64,000 nt of DNA from Neokomagataea anthophila (GCF_018122595.1 NZ_JAGRQH010000010.1:1-64000), one strand, 5' to 3'. Counted from the first letter of the stretch, positions 53,186 to 62,515 are shown. The notes: generated from the sequence alone by a model not told the origin. Made by a program: numbers and translations.

Positions 53186-55000
53186 ATGAAACGGACAAAA
53201 GTAGCATTTTCTGCTGCGTTGATGCTCAGCGCTTTTGGTACGAGTGTGGTGCACTCTGCCGACGGTGATTTTGGCTGGCAGAATGATGGTGATGATATTG
53301 CGCATCATGATCATGCACGGGCGTTTCCTACACGTACCCCTATCAAGCATGTTGTTGTTATCTACCAAGAAAACGTAGCGTTCGATCATTATTTTGGAAC
53401 ATATCCAAAGGCTGCGAACCCAACGGGGGAGCCGTCATTTACGGCGGCTGAGCATACGCCTTATGTCAACAACCTGCGCTCAGCTAACCTTTTAGCACAA
53501 AACCCGAATACTAACCCAGCCAATGGCGCTGGTGCGGCATTGCCGTTCCGTCTGGACCGTTCGCAAGCCAGCACGGCAGATCAAAATCATGCATACACCG
53601 CTGAGCAGCACGCTTATGATAACGGGAATGCGGATTTGTTCCCGCTCTATACAGGGCGCGGTTCTTCCGGTGGTGTCGGGGCGTTTGGTACGTCCGGTCA
53701 GGTCTTGGGATATTATGACGGTAACACCGTAACGGCTTACTGGCATTACGCTCAGCGCTTTGCCATGAGTGATAATAGTTATAGTGACACTTATGGCCCA
53801 TCAACGCCGGGCGCTTTGGAAGTCGTTTCTGGCCAAACAAATGGCCTGAAAATTCGTATGACGACGGCGAAGCCCGCCACAGCAACAAAATCCTCTGCCT
53901 TCGCTGATGATGGGCAGGGTGGTTATACGATGATCAACGATATTGATCCTTCTTATGATGTTTGTTCATCAAAGACGGACCAAGGCAGCATGACCAGCCG
54001 TAATATTGGTGATCTTTTGAACCAACGTGGCATTACATGGGGCGGCTTTATGGGCGGCTTCAACTTGGGTGCGGTGAATGCGGATGGTTCCACGGGCTGC
54101 CAGCGCTCTACATATTCGACAGTCGTTTCGCAGAATGTCGCGGATTATATCCCGCATCACAATTGGTTCCAGTATTACGCATCCACGGCTAACCCGACGC
54201 ATGCACGTCCTGTCTCTATGCACGCGGTTGGCTATAGTGTTGTGCCAGATTCTCAGCAGGCTGAACCAGCTAATCATGAATATGATCTGGAAGATTTTTA
54301 CGCGGCTGTAAAAATACATAACTTCCCGGCAGTCTCATTCATTAAAATGCCCGCTTACCAAGATGGGCATGCAGGGTATTCTGACCCGTTGGATGAACAA
54401 TCTGGCGTTGTGAAATTGGTTAATTTCATTCAGAAGCGTCCGGAATGGCGAGATACAGCGGTTATTATTGCTTATGATGATTCCGATGGCTGGTACGATC
54501 ACGCTTACACGACGCCGACGCGCAGTTCTTTTTCATCGGCTGATCAACTGAGTGCCAATGGCGTATGCGGTACTGGTGAAGCACCGAAGGGTGTATCAGG
54601 TAAGCCTGTGAATGGGCGTTGTGGCCCTGGCACACGCTTGCCGCTGATTGTTGTTTCCCCATGGGCACGGACGAACTTTGTAGGTCATAAGTTAACCTCT
54701 CAAGCTTCTGTGCCGAAGTTTATCGAAGATAACTGGTTAGACGGTAAGCGTTTGGGGCAGGGATCTTTTGATGCCAGTGCGGGGTCATTGGATGAACTGT
54801 TTGATTTTGATCGTAACCCTCAAACTGGAACGCTTATTCTGGATGAGAACACGGGCGATATTAAACATGATGGCGAACACCATGGGCATCACGATGCAGG
54901 TGGGGACAACACGCCGCCAGCACCACCAGCACCGCAAGATGGGCTTGCGGGTTTCTTGTCGTGGTTGCTGCCTTCATGGCTGATTGCTTTGTTTAACTGA
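53186..55000 (+). CDS. Secreted phosphoesterase (phospholipase C/acid phosphatase, AcpA-PLC family)
   Basis: A protein of about 604 residues from the ATG at 53186 (a GTG at 53171 is an alternative), with a signal peptide (MKRTKVAFSAALMLSAFGTS). It has the alkaline-phosphatase-fold phosphoesterase motifs VVVIYQENVAFDHYFGTYP, HAYTAEQHAYDNG, the YDDSDGWYDHAY metal segment and GRCGPGTRLPLIVVSPWA. Enzymes of this family cleave phospholipids or phosphomonoesters outside the membrane. The C-terminus has a His-rich tract (DGEHHGHHD), a Pro-rich linker and the hydrophobic ending GFLSWLLPSWLIALFN, which may bind membrane. It sits amid type II secretion genes, the usual route for phospholipases. Confidence 0.85.
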   Translation: MKRTKVAFSAALMLSAFGTSVVHSADGDFGWQNDGDDIAHHDHARAFPTRTPIKHVVVIYQENVAFDHYFGTYPKAANPTGEPSFTAAEHTPYVNNLRSANLLAQNPNTNPANGAGAALPFRLDRSQASTADQNHAYTAEQHAYDNGNADLFPLYTGRGSSGGVGAFGTSGQVLGYYDGNTVTAYWHYAQRFAMSDNSYSDTYGPSTPGALEVVSGQTNGLKIRMTTAKPATATKSSAFADDGQGGYTMINDIDPSYDVCSSKTDQGSMTSRNIGDLLNQRGITWGGFMGGFNLGAVNADGSTGCQRSTYSTVVSQNVADYIPHHNWFQYYASTANPTHARPVSMHAVGYSVVPDSQQAEPANHEYDLEDFYAAVKIHNFPAVSFIKMPAYQDGHAGYSDPLDEQSGVVKLVNFIQKRPEWRDTAVIIAYDDSDGWYDHAYTTPTRSSFSSADQLSANGVCGTGEAPKGVSGKPVNGRCGPGTRLPLIVVSPWARTNFVGHKLTSQASVPKFIEDNWLDGKRLGQGSFDASAGSLDELFDFDRNPQTGTLILDENTGDIKHDGEHHGHHDAGGDNTPPAPPAPQDGLAGFLSWLLPSWLIALFN

Positions 55001-55004
55001 TTGT

Positions 55005-56345
55005 ATGCGACGATTAGCGAAAATGGTGCAGCTTTTAGGGAGCTGCACCATTGTTTTTTGTGGGATGGTGAGTGGCGCTGCGAACGCGCAGTCCACAGCG
55101 CAATGCGCGCCATCTGCGGATGGACGTAACCCGTGCCCTGTTGTGTTGCATCGCCCTGATCAGCACCCGTTATCGGCGATGGCTGAAGTCGGAAAAGCGA
55201 TTTTTTACGATAAGGGTTTGTCAGGGTCAGGACGTTTGTCTTGTGCTTCCTGTCATGCCCCTGATCAGCATTATGGTCCGACTGGAGAGGCAGCTGTTTT
55301 TTTGGGTGGGGTCGGTTTGAATCGGGAGGGGCGCCGCGCTATTCCCACGCTGACTTATGCGGAGCGGCGTCCAAATTTTAGTATTGGCCCGGATAATGCT
55401 GTCTCGGAAACAGCGCCAACATTAAGCGATACAACGGCGACGAGTAACGCGCCGCGCGGCTCTAAAAGCGCGACAAATACGGCGTCTTCGGCAGCGAATA
55501 TGGTGCCGCAAGGTGGGCTCTTTTGGGATGGGCGGGCAGATACTCTGCAAGCACAGGCTGAGGGGCCGTTATTTGATGCGGATGAGATGGCCGCAACGCC
55601 GCAGCATGTCATGGAGCATTTAGCGCATGCACCTTATGCGCAAACATTGAGAGTGCTGGCGGGAATTCCAGAGGGCACAACACCGCCTTTGTTAATGAAT
55701 GAGGCCCTTTTTGCGCTGGCGCGTTACCAGATAGAGGCAGGAAGTTTTCATTTATACAACAGCAAATTTGACGCGTGGCTGGAAGGCAAGGCCAAATTCA
55801 CAGCGCAAGAGCGGGAGGGGTATTTAGCTTTTAACGACCCTGCTCGTGGGAATTGTGCTGCGTGCCATTTAGACACGGCAACGCCAGAAGGCTTGCCACC
55901 ATTATTTACGGATCACCAGTATGAAGCTTTGGGTGCGCCGCGCAATATGGCGATCACGCGCAACCAAAATGCTGAATATTATGACCTTGGCGTTTGTGAC
56001 CGAGAGCCCGGTGGACGCAAAACGCTTTCAGCTTATTGTGGAATGTTTACAACGCCTACATTGCGCAATAGCGCCACGCGGCATGTCTTTTTTCATAATG
56101 GTGTTTTCCATTCTTTGCCCGATGTTTTGGATTTTTACGCGTTACGCGATGTGGAGCCAGAGCATTTTTATGGAAAAGGCCATGTGGAGCCCAATGATCT
56201 GCCAAAAGCGTATCATGAGAATTTGGACCGTAAAGATGCGCCTTTTGGTGGAAAAAAAGGTGATAAGCCACAGCTTACGGAACAGGATCGTGCTGCGATT
56301 GTTGTGTTCTTGTCCACATTAACCGATCAGCCAGAAGGACGCTGA
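55005..56345 (+). CDS. Di-heme cytochrome c peroxidase (MauG/CcpA family)
   Basis: A periplasmic protein of 446 residues with two heme c sites, CASCH (about residue 80) and CAACH (about residue 286), and the MauG/peroxidase spacing with GLFWDGRADTLQ and FTTPTLRNSATRHVFFHNGVF. It would reduce hydrogen peroxide or oxidise a partner. Possible starts are ATG 55005 and ATG 55023; either gives a signal peptide (MVQLLGSCTIVFCGMVSGAA, cleavage near ANA). The signal region is encoded by a very strong hairpin with a T-run (55022-55059), the terminator of the upstream gene. It could act as an attenuator for this one. Confidence 0.87.
   Translation: MRRLAKMVQLLGSCTIVFCGMVSGAANAQSTAQCAPSADGRNPCPVVLHRPDQHPLSAMAEVGKAIFYDKGLSGSGRLSCASCHAPDQHYGPTGEAAVFLGGVGLNREGRRAIPTLTYAERRPNFSIGPDNAVSETAPTLSDTTATSNAPRGSKSATNTASSAANMVPQGGLFWDGRADTLQAQAEGPLFDADEMAATPQHVMEHLAHAPYAQTLRVLAGIPEGTTPPLLMNEALFALARYQIEAGSFHLYNSKFDAWLEGKAKFTAQEREGYLAFNDPARGNCAACHLDTATPEGLPPLFTDHQYEALGAPRNMAITRNQNAEYYDLGVCDREPGGRKTLSAYCGMFTTPTLRNSATRHVFFHNGVFHSLPDVLDFYALRDVEPEHFYGKGHVEPNDLPKAYHENLDRKDAPFGGKKGDKPQLTEQDRAAIVVFLSTLTDQPEGR
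55022..55059 (+). terminator. Strong terminator overlapping the peroxidase signal sequence
   Basis: aatggtgcagct / agctgcaccatt, a perfect 12-base stem with loop tttaggg, is followed by g and six T. It fits an intrinsic terminator for the phosphoesterase gene that ends 22 bases earlier. The peroxidase frame runs straight through it. Confidence 0.9.
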
Positions 56346-56398
56346 ATTTTACGTATGCCTACTGGTTGAGCGGAGTATGCTCTGGCATGGTCTTTTGC

Positions 56399-57322
56399 AT
56401 GAAAGCAGCATGTCAGAGGGGGCGGTACTTGCATTTTTGGCGTTCTATTCGGGCATTGGGCGCCGTGTCCCATCAGGTATGGCAGGGTAAGGGGCGGCGG
56501 AAGGCTGATTCTGGTTTTGCTTTGCTATTGGTTTTATGGACGCTCGCTTTCTTGGCACTAATTGGTACGCATGTGTTGTTGCAGGGCCGTACGATGGTGG
56601 TGGATGCGAGTGCACGCCAGAAGCATGTAGCGTTAGAACTGGCCGCAGATAGTGCCATTCGACAAGAACTATATGGGTTGGTCTTAGCCTCGCCGCATAT
56701 TCCTGCGGGGTTGGAGGCGTGGCATGAGCGTGAAGACGGGCCGTATCATGTCATGATACGTGCTCATCTTGAGCGAGGTCAGGTCAATCCGAGTGTGATA
56801 TCGCGTGATTTACTGCTGGCTGTAATGGAAAGTAGCGGCATAGCTGCACCAGATGCAGAGCGTGCTTCCAGTGCATTATATGGGTGGCGTGGTCACCCTT
56901 TATTGGGAGCTGCACCGCCGCCGGGTTCTTTTGTGCCAGCAGATATGGGGGCAGGGTGTGTCGTGACGCACGGGCCGTTTCATAGTTTGGATGATATGGC
57001 GTCTTTACCCGGTGTTGGGTGGGGCATTGTGCGGCGTATTGCTCCTGCAGTGTCTTTATCTCAGATGCAATATCCAGTTAGTGCGGGAGCTGAGCCAGCG
57101 GTTCAGGCTGCCTTAAAGCGCCTTAATCGATCCGGCACTTCGGGAGCTTCTGAATGGCTCTCTCAGCCGCCGACGCTAGGTGGAGGTGTGAGTGTCATCG
57201 TTGAAGCGTTAGTGCGCGATGAGCAAGGAGCGGAAAAGCGCCGGGCAAATATTGTTTTAATGCCGGATGCTGAACCAGAGCCTTGGCGTGTGATGCGCTG
57301 GGAAACTGTGCCGGTAGAGTAG
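56399..57322 (+). CDS. gspK: Type II secretion minor pseudopilin GspK
   Basis: A 307-residue GspK-type protein. It has a basic leader and prepilin-like cleavage near KADSG|FALLLVLWTLAFLALI; the hydrophobic helix then follows, as in pseudopilins. GspK distinctive features: a large C-terminal domain including SLDDMASLPGVGWGIVRRI, the helix-hairpin-helix-like repeat. The expected start is ATG 56399; other in-frame starts reach 56366. It caps the pseudopilus tip in type II secretion. It is 54 bases after the peroxidase gene. Confidence 0.85.
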   Translation: MKAACQRGRYLHFWRSIRALGAVSHQVWQGKGRRKADSGFALLLVLWTLAFLALIGTHVLLQGRTMVVDASARQKHVALELAADSAIRQELYGLVLASPHIPAGLEAWHEREDGPYHVMIRAHLERGQVNPSVISRDLLLAVMESSGIAAPDAERASSALYGWRGHPLLGAAPPPGSFVPADMGAGCVVTHGPFHSLDDMASLPGVGWGIVRRIAPAVSLSQMQYPVSAGAEPAVQAALKRLNRSGTSGASEWLSQPPTLGGGVSVIVEALVRDEQGAEKRRANIVLMPDAEPEPWRVMRWETVPVE

Positions 57323-57372
57323 TTCTTTTGCTTTCTTGTGCGGTTTATTGAAGTGCAGTGGAAACGTCTGAT

Positions 57373-57804
57373 TTAACGGGTGTGTGGACCGTACAGCTTT
57401 TGAGCTTCTGCGAGTATTTTATGTTGGTAACGTTGATTTAGTTCGGGGGTGTGCGAGTGGTAATCCCCAATGGCCTGCATCAGATTTCCGTGTGTTTCAT
57501 TAAGAAAGCTCCGCAGAATGAGAGCTGATGCGGCGAGGTTGAAGCAATTATCAGAGACAAGGCGAGAGGCGGTTTGGGTTGGCGTCATATTAACGATCTG
57601 GGCCAGAGGCTTCACCCAGAGAGAGTTAATTTGCATGAGCCCCATATCAAAACTGCCATCTCCGTTAGGGTGAATAGAGCCTGCATGTCCATGTTCGACT
57701 TCCCAAATTGCAGGAAGAACCCGTTCTGGGATGTGATAGCGTAGAGCGGCAGCAAGCATACAGGCGAAGAGAGGGGCGGGCATGATGTTTCGCTTTGCAA
57801 GCAT
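57373..57804 (-). CDS. Lytic transglycosylase (VirB1/SLT-like)
   Basis: A 143-residue transglycosylase-like protein. The catalytic Glu lies in LPAIWEVEHGHAGS, and GSFDMGLMQINSLWV and NCFNLAASALILRSFL are the conserved SLT motifs. A signal peptide begins at M1 or M8 (MPAPLFACMLAAALR; ATG 57783). It would locally open peptidoglycan, perhaps to allow the secretion apparatus through the wall; it lies between gspK and gspG on the opposite strand. Confidence 0.85.
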   Translation of the reverse strand: MLAKRNIMPAPLFACMLAAALRYHIPERVLPAIWEVEHGHAGSIHPNGDGSFDMGLMQINSLWVKPLAQIVNMTPTQTASRLVSDNCFNLAASALILRSFLNETHGNLMQAIGDYHSHTPELNQRYQHKILAEAQKLYGPHTR

Positions 57805-57926
57805 TCAGGGCGGCTTTTCAGAGAAGCGCATCCTGTCGTAGGGTGAAGATCTCGTCAGATACGTAGCTTACGCTACGACCGTATGCGAAGTGTAGTCTTC
57901 GGATGGTAGAAAAAGGAAGATCGGTC

Positions 57927-58370
57927 ATGAAATTGTCAGCGTACCGTATGCGGGCCGAAGCGCGAGATGATGAGGGCTTTACGCTTCTTGAAATTCTTGT
58001 GGTGTTGGCGATTTTGGGCTTGTTGGTTGGGCTGGTGGCTCCGGCAGCGCTACGCCAATTAGGCAATGCGCGTGTTTCTGTTGCAAAGCAATCGATCGCT
58101 CGGATTGGTTCTGTATTGGATATGTATAAGCTAGATACGGGTTCGTATCCCACGACGGAAGATGGGCTGGATGCCCTTATTCATCGTCCGGGAACGGCAG
58201 AAGGGTGGAATGGGCCATATTTGAAAGATGGGAACTCTCCATTAGACCCTTGGAATCATGCGTATATTTATCGTTCTCCGTCAGAGCGTGAAGGAAAGGA
58301 TTATGATCTGTGCTCACGTGGGCCACATGGTAGTGCGGATGGAGATCGCGGGTTAATTTGTAATCCATAA
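57927..58370 (+). CDS. gspG: Type II secretion major pseudopilin GspG
   Basis: A 147-residue major pseudopilin. It has a basic leader, the prepilin cleavage/methylation motif EGFTLLEILVVLAILGLLVGLV and the G-type C-terminal domain (LDMYKLDTGSYPTTEDGLDAL, with PYLKDGNSPLDPWNHAYIY and the calcium-loop region). The ATG at 57927 follows GGAAGATC. GspG forms the pseudopilus that pushes cargo through the GspD pore. It is oriented opposite to gspD and alone on its strand here. Confidence 0.94.
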   Translation: MKLSAYRMRAEARDDEGFTLLEILVVLAILGLLVGLVAPAALRQLGNARVSVAKQSIARIGSVLDMYKLDTGSYPTTEDGLDALIHRPGTAEGWNGPYLKDGNSPLDPWNHAYIYRSPSEREGKDYDLCSRGPHGSADGDRGLICNP

Positions 58371-58426
58371 AATAGAGTAATGGCCTTAAGGAAGGCATTT
58401 GAAGCTGCCTCTTGATATGACGTGGT

Positions 58427-58448
58427 CGGCAGGGGGGGATCCCTGCCG
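58427..58448. terminator. Hairpin between gspG and gspD
   Basis: cggcaggg / ccctgccg with a six-base loop lies between convergent gspG and gspD. No U-run follows, so it may be weak. Confidence 0.5.
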
Positions 58449-58466
58449 AAGTTCAACCATATGGGC

Positions 58467-60818
58467 TTAATCGTGCAGTCCGACATATTTTAACACCCGG
58501 TGTTGTGGGTCAGACGAGCCTGTGGCGGGTGTATGATTAAGGTCATCCGGTGTAAGGGCCGCATGCGATAGGCGCTCTCTTAAATCTGTTGTGAGAGAAA
58601 GCGCTTCCCCTTGGCTATGGATGACATGAGGGGTGATGAGTACCAGCAATTCCGTACGGGTGCGGGTATTGTCTTGCGTACCGCCCAGTAAGCCGAGAAT
58701 GGGGATATCTTTGAGCCAAGGGATACCTTGGTTACTACGCTCAGAGCGGTCTGAGATGAGGCCAGCTAGGCCGACGGTCTGTCCATCGGCAATGACCACG
58801 CGTGATGTCACTTGACGCTGAGAGAAGGTCGGGCTGTTGATGGAACCGCTGCCTGTGGATGTCGTGCTGGAGGCTACGGAGCTAACTTGTTGAGAGACAT
58901 CCAGTGTGACTAAACCGCCATTGCTCACATGCGGTGTGACTTGAAGGATAACGCCGGTAGGTTGGTAGTTAATGGAATTCGTGACGGTAGAGTTTGCTGT
59001 TAGCACGCCCGTCGTGGAGCCGGTGAGGTAGGGCACCATATCCCCCACCATGAGCGAAGCGGGTTGATTGTCTACAACCATGAGTTCTGGTGATGATAGG
59101 ACACGGACGGATGTGACGGCTTGCAGTGCATTAATGACGAAAGGTGCGCCGCCACTGGCCGAACCACCGAGCACGAAGCCGGGGAATGAACTGGACAATG
59201 CCGATGAGACGAGGCTGGATGTGCCCAAAGATTGGGTGGCGTTGCTCAGTACGCCATTCACGCCGCCCGATTTAAAGAAGAACTGCGTTCCGTATTGTAA
59301 GTTATCGTTGAGGGTTACTTCAGCAACAGTTGCATCGACGCGGACTTGCAGAGGCATGATGTCCACTTTGCGAAGCATTGCCGTGATGGAGTCATTCTCT
59401 TCTGGAGTTGAGTAAACAAGAACGGCATTGTTTTGTAGGTCTGGGATAATGCGGATGCGGGCATTATCGTTGCTATTACTGCTACTATTATTGCCTAAGC
59501 CACCGAGTAGGGGATTGTTTGAGAGGCTGTCTGATTGGCTGCTATTGGCGCTGCCATTCTGGCTGTTGCTATTGTCATTTGTACTGTTGCCGGTGGTGCC
59601 TTGGCCCAGCAGTGAATTTCCGGTGTTGCTGCTTTGCTGGGTATTGCCCATACCCAAGGATGTACTGTTCGAACTGCTATTATTTGAAAAAGAGCTGTTG
59701 GGGATGTTCATCTTCGCCGAAGGTGTGGCGGTGACGTGGTCTGGCGTAAAGGCTTGTTGTAGCAAATATGCTACGTCATTTGCTCGGCCATTTTGTAGGT
59801 AATACACATTCCAGCGTCGGACAGAACGGCGGCGTTGTGTTTCAATGGTGGTGAAGGCGCGGCGCGCATTGTCAATGAAGCGTGGGTTAGAGGCAATGAC
59901 CATGACTGCTTCTGCGCGCGGCATAGCAATGACCTGAATACGGTCCGTAAAGGCTTGGCCTTTTTTCGTTGCTAATGCGGCCTGTAGTGCTTGGGCGAGT
60001 TCTTGTGCGCTGCCACTCTCTGTTGGGAACATGGCATAAGACTGTCCAGAGAGAACATCTGTATCAAAGGCCTGCACCATATCAATGAGAGAGGCGCGCG
60101 TTGCGGGGTCTCCCGAAATGGCGACGGCATTACTCCCAGGTGCGGCGACGAGGTGGCCGTTATTGCGCAAAATCGGCTGTAAGGCTTTCACCAGACTTTC
60201 TGCAGAGGTGTAGCGCAGGGGAATGATCGTTCCGTTTTGATCATCGCCGCTATTGCTCCCGCCGGGCATATTGCCACCAAGCCCGCCCCCACCTGCGGAG
60301 CCGTTAGAGACAACGCGATATAAACCATTTTCATAGATGAGTGTGGCACCCGACCCAGCGAGGGCTGAGCGGAAAACATTAAGCACTTGATCACGGTGCA
60401 GAGGGCGGGTTGTACGCATGGTGACGGTACCATGAACGGCGGGGTCCACCATGTAGTTTACGCCCAGCACGGAGCCGAGGATTTGATCGGTAGCGGAGCG
60501 AATATCGGTTTCGGCGAAGTTGAGAGAAATATCGCCTGTGCTGCGGTCGTTGTCTGCTTCGCTGCTATTGAGGGAAGAGGCGCGGCCATAGCTGACGATA
60601 CCGCCTCGGGCTGCGGGGTTGCGCTCAATTGGGCCGTCAATGCGGGGGGAAGCAGTTTGGCCGTAAGCTCCGGGGGCGATGGGGAGGGGCTTTGGGGTGC
60701 GTGGGGCGTCTGTGCACCCGCTGACCATTATGGCCGCAGAAATGGCGAGAGCTGTGCCGGAGCGTAGAGCGATACGGCGCGAAAATGACGAGACGCGAAA
60801 GCTGGGAAGAAAAGTCAC
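58467..60818 (-). CDS. gspD: Type II secretion outer-membrane secretin GspD
   Basis: A 783-residue secretin that forms the outer-membrane channel. It begins with a lipoprotein-like leader (IMVSGCTDAP, Cys about residue 35), followed by N0-N3 domains (ISLNFAETDIRSATDQILG, then AEVTLNDNLQYGTQFFFK). An unusual Ser/Asn-rich insertion of about 75 residues lies near 370-445 inside the N3 region. The C-terminal secretin core has VGDMVPYLTG, RQVTSRVVIADGQTVGLAGLISDRSERSNQGIPWLKDIPILGLLG. It is followed by gspM with 6 bases between them. Confidence 0.95.
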   Translation of the reverse strand: MTFLPSFRVSSFSRRIALRSGTALAISAAIMVSGCTDAPRTPKPLPIAPGAYGQTASPRIDGPIERNPAARGGIVSYGRASSLNSSEADNDRSTGDISLNFAETDIRSATDQILGSVLGVNYMVDPAVHGTVTMRTTRPLHRDQVLNVFRSALAGSGATLIYENGLYRVVSNGSAGGGGLGGNMPGGSNSGDDQNGTIIPLRYTSAESLVKALQPILRNNGHLVAAPGSNAVAISGDPATRASLIDMVQAFDTDVLSGQSYAMFPTESGSAQELAQALQAALATKKGQAFTDRIQVIAMPRAEAVMVIASNPRFIDNARRAFTTIETQRRRSVRRWNVYYLQNGRANDVAYLLQQAFTPDHVTATPSAKMNIPNSSFSNNSSSNSTSLGMGNTQQSSNTGNSLLGQGTTGNSTNDNSNSQNGSANSSQSDSLSNNPLLGGLGNNSSSNSNDNARIRIIPDLQNNAVLVYSTPEENDSITAMLRKVDIMPLQVRVDATVAEVTLNDNLQYGTQFFFKSGGVNGVLSNATQSLGTSSLVSSALSSSFPGFVLGGSASGGAPFVINALQAVTSVRVLSSPELMVVDNQPASLMVGDMVPYLTGSTTGVLTANSTVTNSINYQPTGVILQVTPHVSNGGLVTLDVSQQVSSVASSTTSTGSGSINSPTFSQRQVTSRVVIADGQTVGLAGLISDRSERSNQGIPWLKDIPILGLLGGTQDNTRTRTELLVLITPHVIHSQGEALSLTTDLRERLSHAALTPDDLNHTPATGSSDPQHRVLKYVGLHD

Positions 60819-60824
60819 GCGGCG

Positions 60825-61490
60825 TTACCAATTCTGAGTGTTGGAAGAGTGAGGTGAGATATGCGTAGGTTTGTTGAGGCTGCGTAAAGCGACAATCAGG
60901 AGTGAAACATCGACAGGCTGACCATGGGCCGCAGCGTCATCAGGCATAATGCCGCTGGCGGTAGAGATTTGGAGGTCTTCGGTTAAGAGATGTGGTGAGT
61001 GCGTTTGTTGAAGGCTGGACAGGAATTGTATTGTTGCGGGCCAAGAGGCGGTGAAGGCAACCCGTAAAGCGATGGTTTGAAAATGATCTTTGCGTGGCAG
61101 TGTGAGGGGCTCTTGGCTGGTAAGGGGCAGATTGAGCGCATCTGTCAGGGTATGCACGGTTTCTTGGAGTTGAGCGAGAGCAAGATCATCAGAGGGAGCG
61201 GTCAGTAAGGGGGTTGTTTGGGCCATTTGCAGGTTGGCTTGTCGTGCACGGTTTTCCAAGTGGGGAATGGTGCTGATGAGTCGTTGGGTGCGTGCCAAAA
61301 GTTCTTTTTGAGCGGCAATGGTATCTTGCGTGTCCTCGAATGTCCTGATGAGGGTTTGTACGGACCAAACGATGAATAAAGCAACGACGCCGGCGAGGAT
61401 GAGGGCGTAAAGGCGGCCGCGTGATCCGGTAGGAAGTTGGGAAAGCGGAGCAGAGGGCGTTGGGGCGGAGTTTTTAAGCGCTTGCGTCAT
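60825..61490 (-). CDS. gspM: Type II secretion inner-membrane protein GspM
   Basis: A 221-residue protein with one N-terminal membrane helix (LYALILAGVVALFIVWSV, residues about 27-45), a coiled-coil stretch (EDTQDTIAAQKELLARTQRLI) and a ferredoxin-like domain; this is the GspM (PilO-like) layout. GspM binds GspL in the inner-membrane platform. The gene lies between gspL and gspD with short gaps (14 and 6 bases). Confidence 0.8.
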   Translation of the reverse strand: MTQALKNSAPTPSAPLSQLPTGSRGRLYALILAGVVALFIVWSVQTLIRTFEDTQDTIAAQKELLARTQRLISTIPHLENRARQANLQMAQTTPLLTAPSDDLALAQLQETVHTLTDALNLPLTSQEPLTLPRKDHFQTIALRVAFTASWPATIQFLSSLQQTHSPHLLTEDLQISTASGIMPDDAAAHGQPVDVSLLIVALRSLNKPTHISPHSSNTQNW

Positions 61491-61504
61491 GCTGGATATG
61501 GGCC

Positions 61505-62515
61505 TCAGGGCTGCCCGAGGGCGTTTGTTGCGGTTGCGGTGAGGGAGAAAAGATCAGCTTGGTGGTTGTCTGAGCGTAGAACGGGACCAGAAAAAGCGAC
61601 ATCCGAGAAATGTCCCGTTTGGCGCATGGTGACGATGAGGCGGGCAGCTTCTTTTGATTGGCCTTCAAGGGATATTTGGCGGCCACGGAGGCGTAGGCTG
61701 GTGAGGTATGTGTCGTCTGGGAGGGCGTCAGTTAGGTTTTGTAAGGTGATAAGGGGGATGCCATTGCGCTGCTCCTCTTTCTGAACAGCGAGTGGACCAA
61801 GTTGAGTGAGCATGATTTGGTGCTGAAGTGCTTCAGCATGGCTACGGCCATTCTCCAGAGTAGAGAGAGCCGAATTGATGCGGAAGAGGTGAATTTGCTG
61901 AAAAAGAAATGGTGCCAGTAAGAGCAAGAAGACAAGAAGAGTAAAGACTTTATGGCGTGGATGTTTAGCGGAGATAGTACGGCTGAGCGGTAAGGTAATC
62001 GGGTGAGATGAATGGCGTGATGTGGCCCGTAAATGTGTTGGGGCCAGTGCGTGTGCGGCAAGCTGTTCTTGGGCTGTATTAAAGGTTCTGCGCGGGGCAA
62101 TGAGAAGATCAAAAGCGATAGAGCCGGGCGGAGCTGGGTGTGGGGTAGGGTCTAGGGACCACACGATATCATCCGGCTGAAAAGGGGTTAAGCGATCAAG
62201 CTCATAATGAGCTGCTCGGGCCGGGTCTGTTCGGGCTGCTTCGGGTAAAGTGATGCGGCGTTTTAGAATACTGCCGGGGGGAAGGCATAATACGGTATGT
62301 GGCGGGTTGTGTAGAAAAGTTTTGCGCTTTGGGCGTGGCAAAGAGTGTATCTCAAGAGGTGAGAGTGCCAGCGTACCATCTTCTGAAACGTTCAAAAGTG
62401 TTTCGGTTTGTTTGGCTCTCAGTCGGGTAGGTAAGCATTCGCTGAGGCGATCTCGCCACCATCGTAAGAAGACAGGCAGCATCGGGAAGTGATTGATCGT
62501 CCGGAGCCCGTTCAT
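61505..62515 (-). CDS. gspL: Type II secretion inner-membrane protein GspL
   Basis: A 336-residue protein with a cytoplasmic actin-like half and a membrane helix near residues 195-215 (VFTLLVFLLLLAPFLFQQ), followed by a PilN-like periplasmic domain (TYLTSLRLRGRQISLEGQSKEA). The segment LPPGSILKRRITLPEAA is the usual early GspL motif. It links the GspE ATPase to GspM. Confidence 0.82.
   Translation of the reverse strand: MNGLRTINHFPMLPVFLRWWRDRLSECLPTRLRAKQTETLLNVSEDGTLALSPLEIHSLPRPKRKTFLHNPPHTVLCLPPGSILKRRITLPEAARTDPARAAHYELDRLTPFQPDDIVWSLDPTPHPAPPGSIAFDLLIAPRRTFNTAQEQLAAHALAPTHLRATSRHSSHPITLPLSRTISAKHPRHKVFTLLVFLLLLAPFLFQQIHLFRINSALSTLENGRSHAEALQHQIMLTQLGPLAVQKEEQRNGIPLITLQNLTDALPDDTYLTSLRLRGRQISLEGQSKEAARLIVTMRQTGHFSDVAFSGPVLRSDNHQADLFSLTATATNALGQP

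Noticed and set aside
59428-59802. Leucine-rich plus-strand frame inside gspD
   Set aside because: It is the complement of the Ser/Asn-rich gspD insertion, with no ribosome site or family match.
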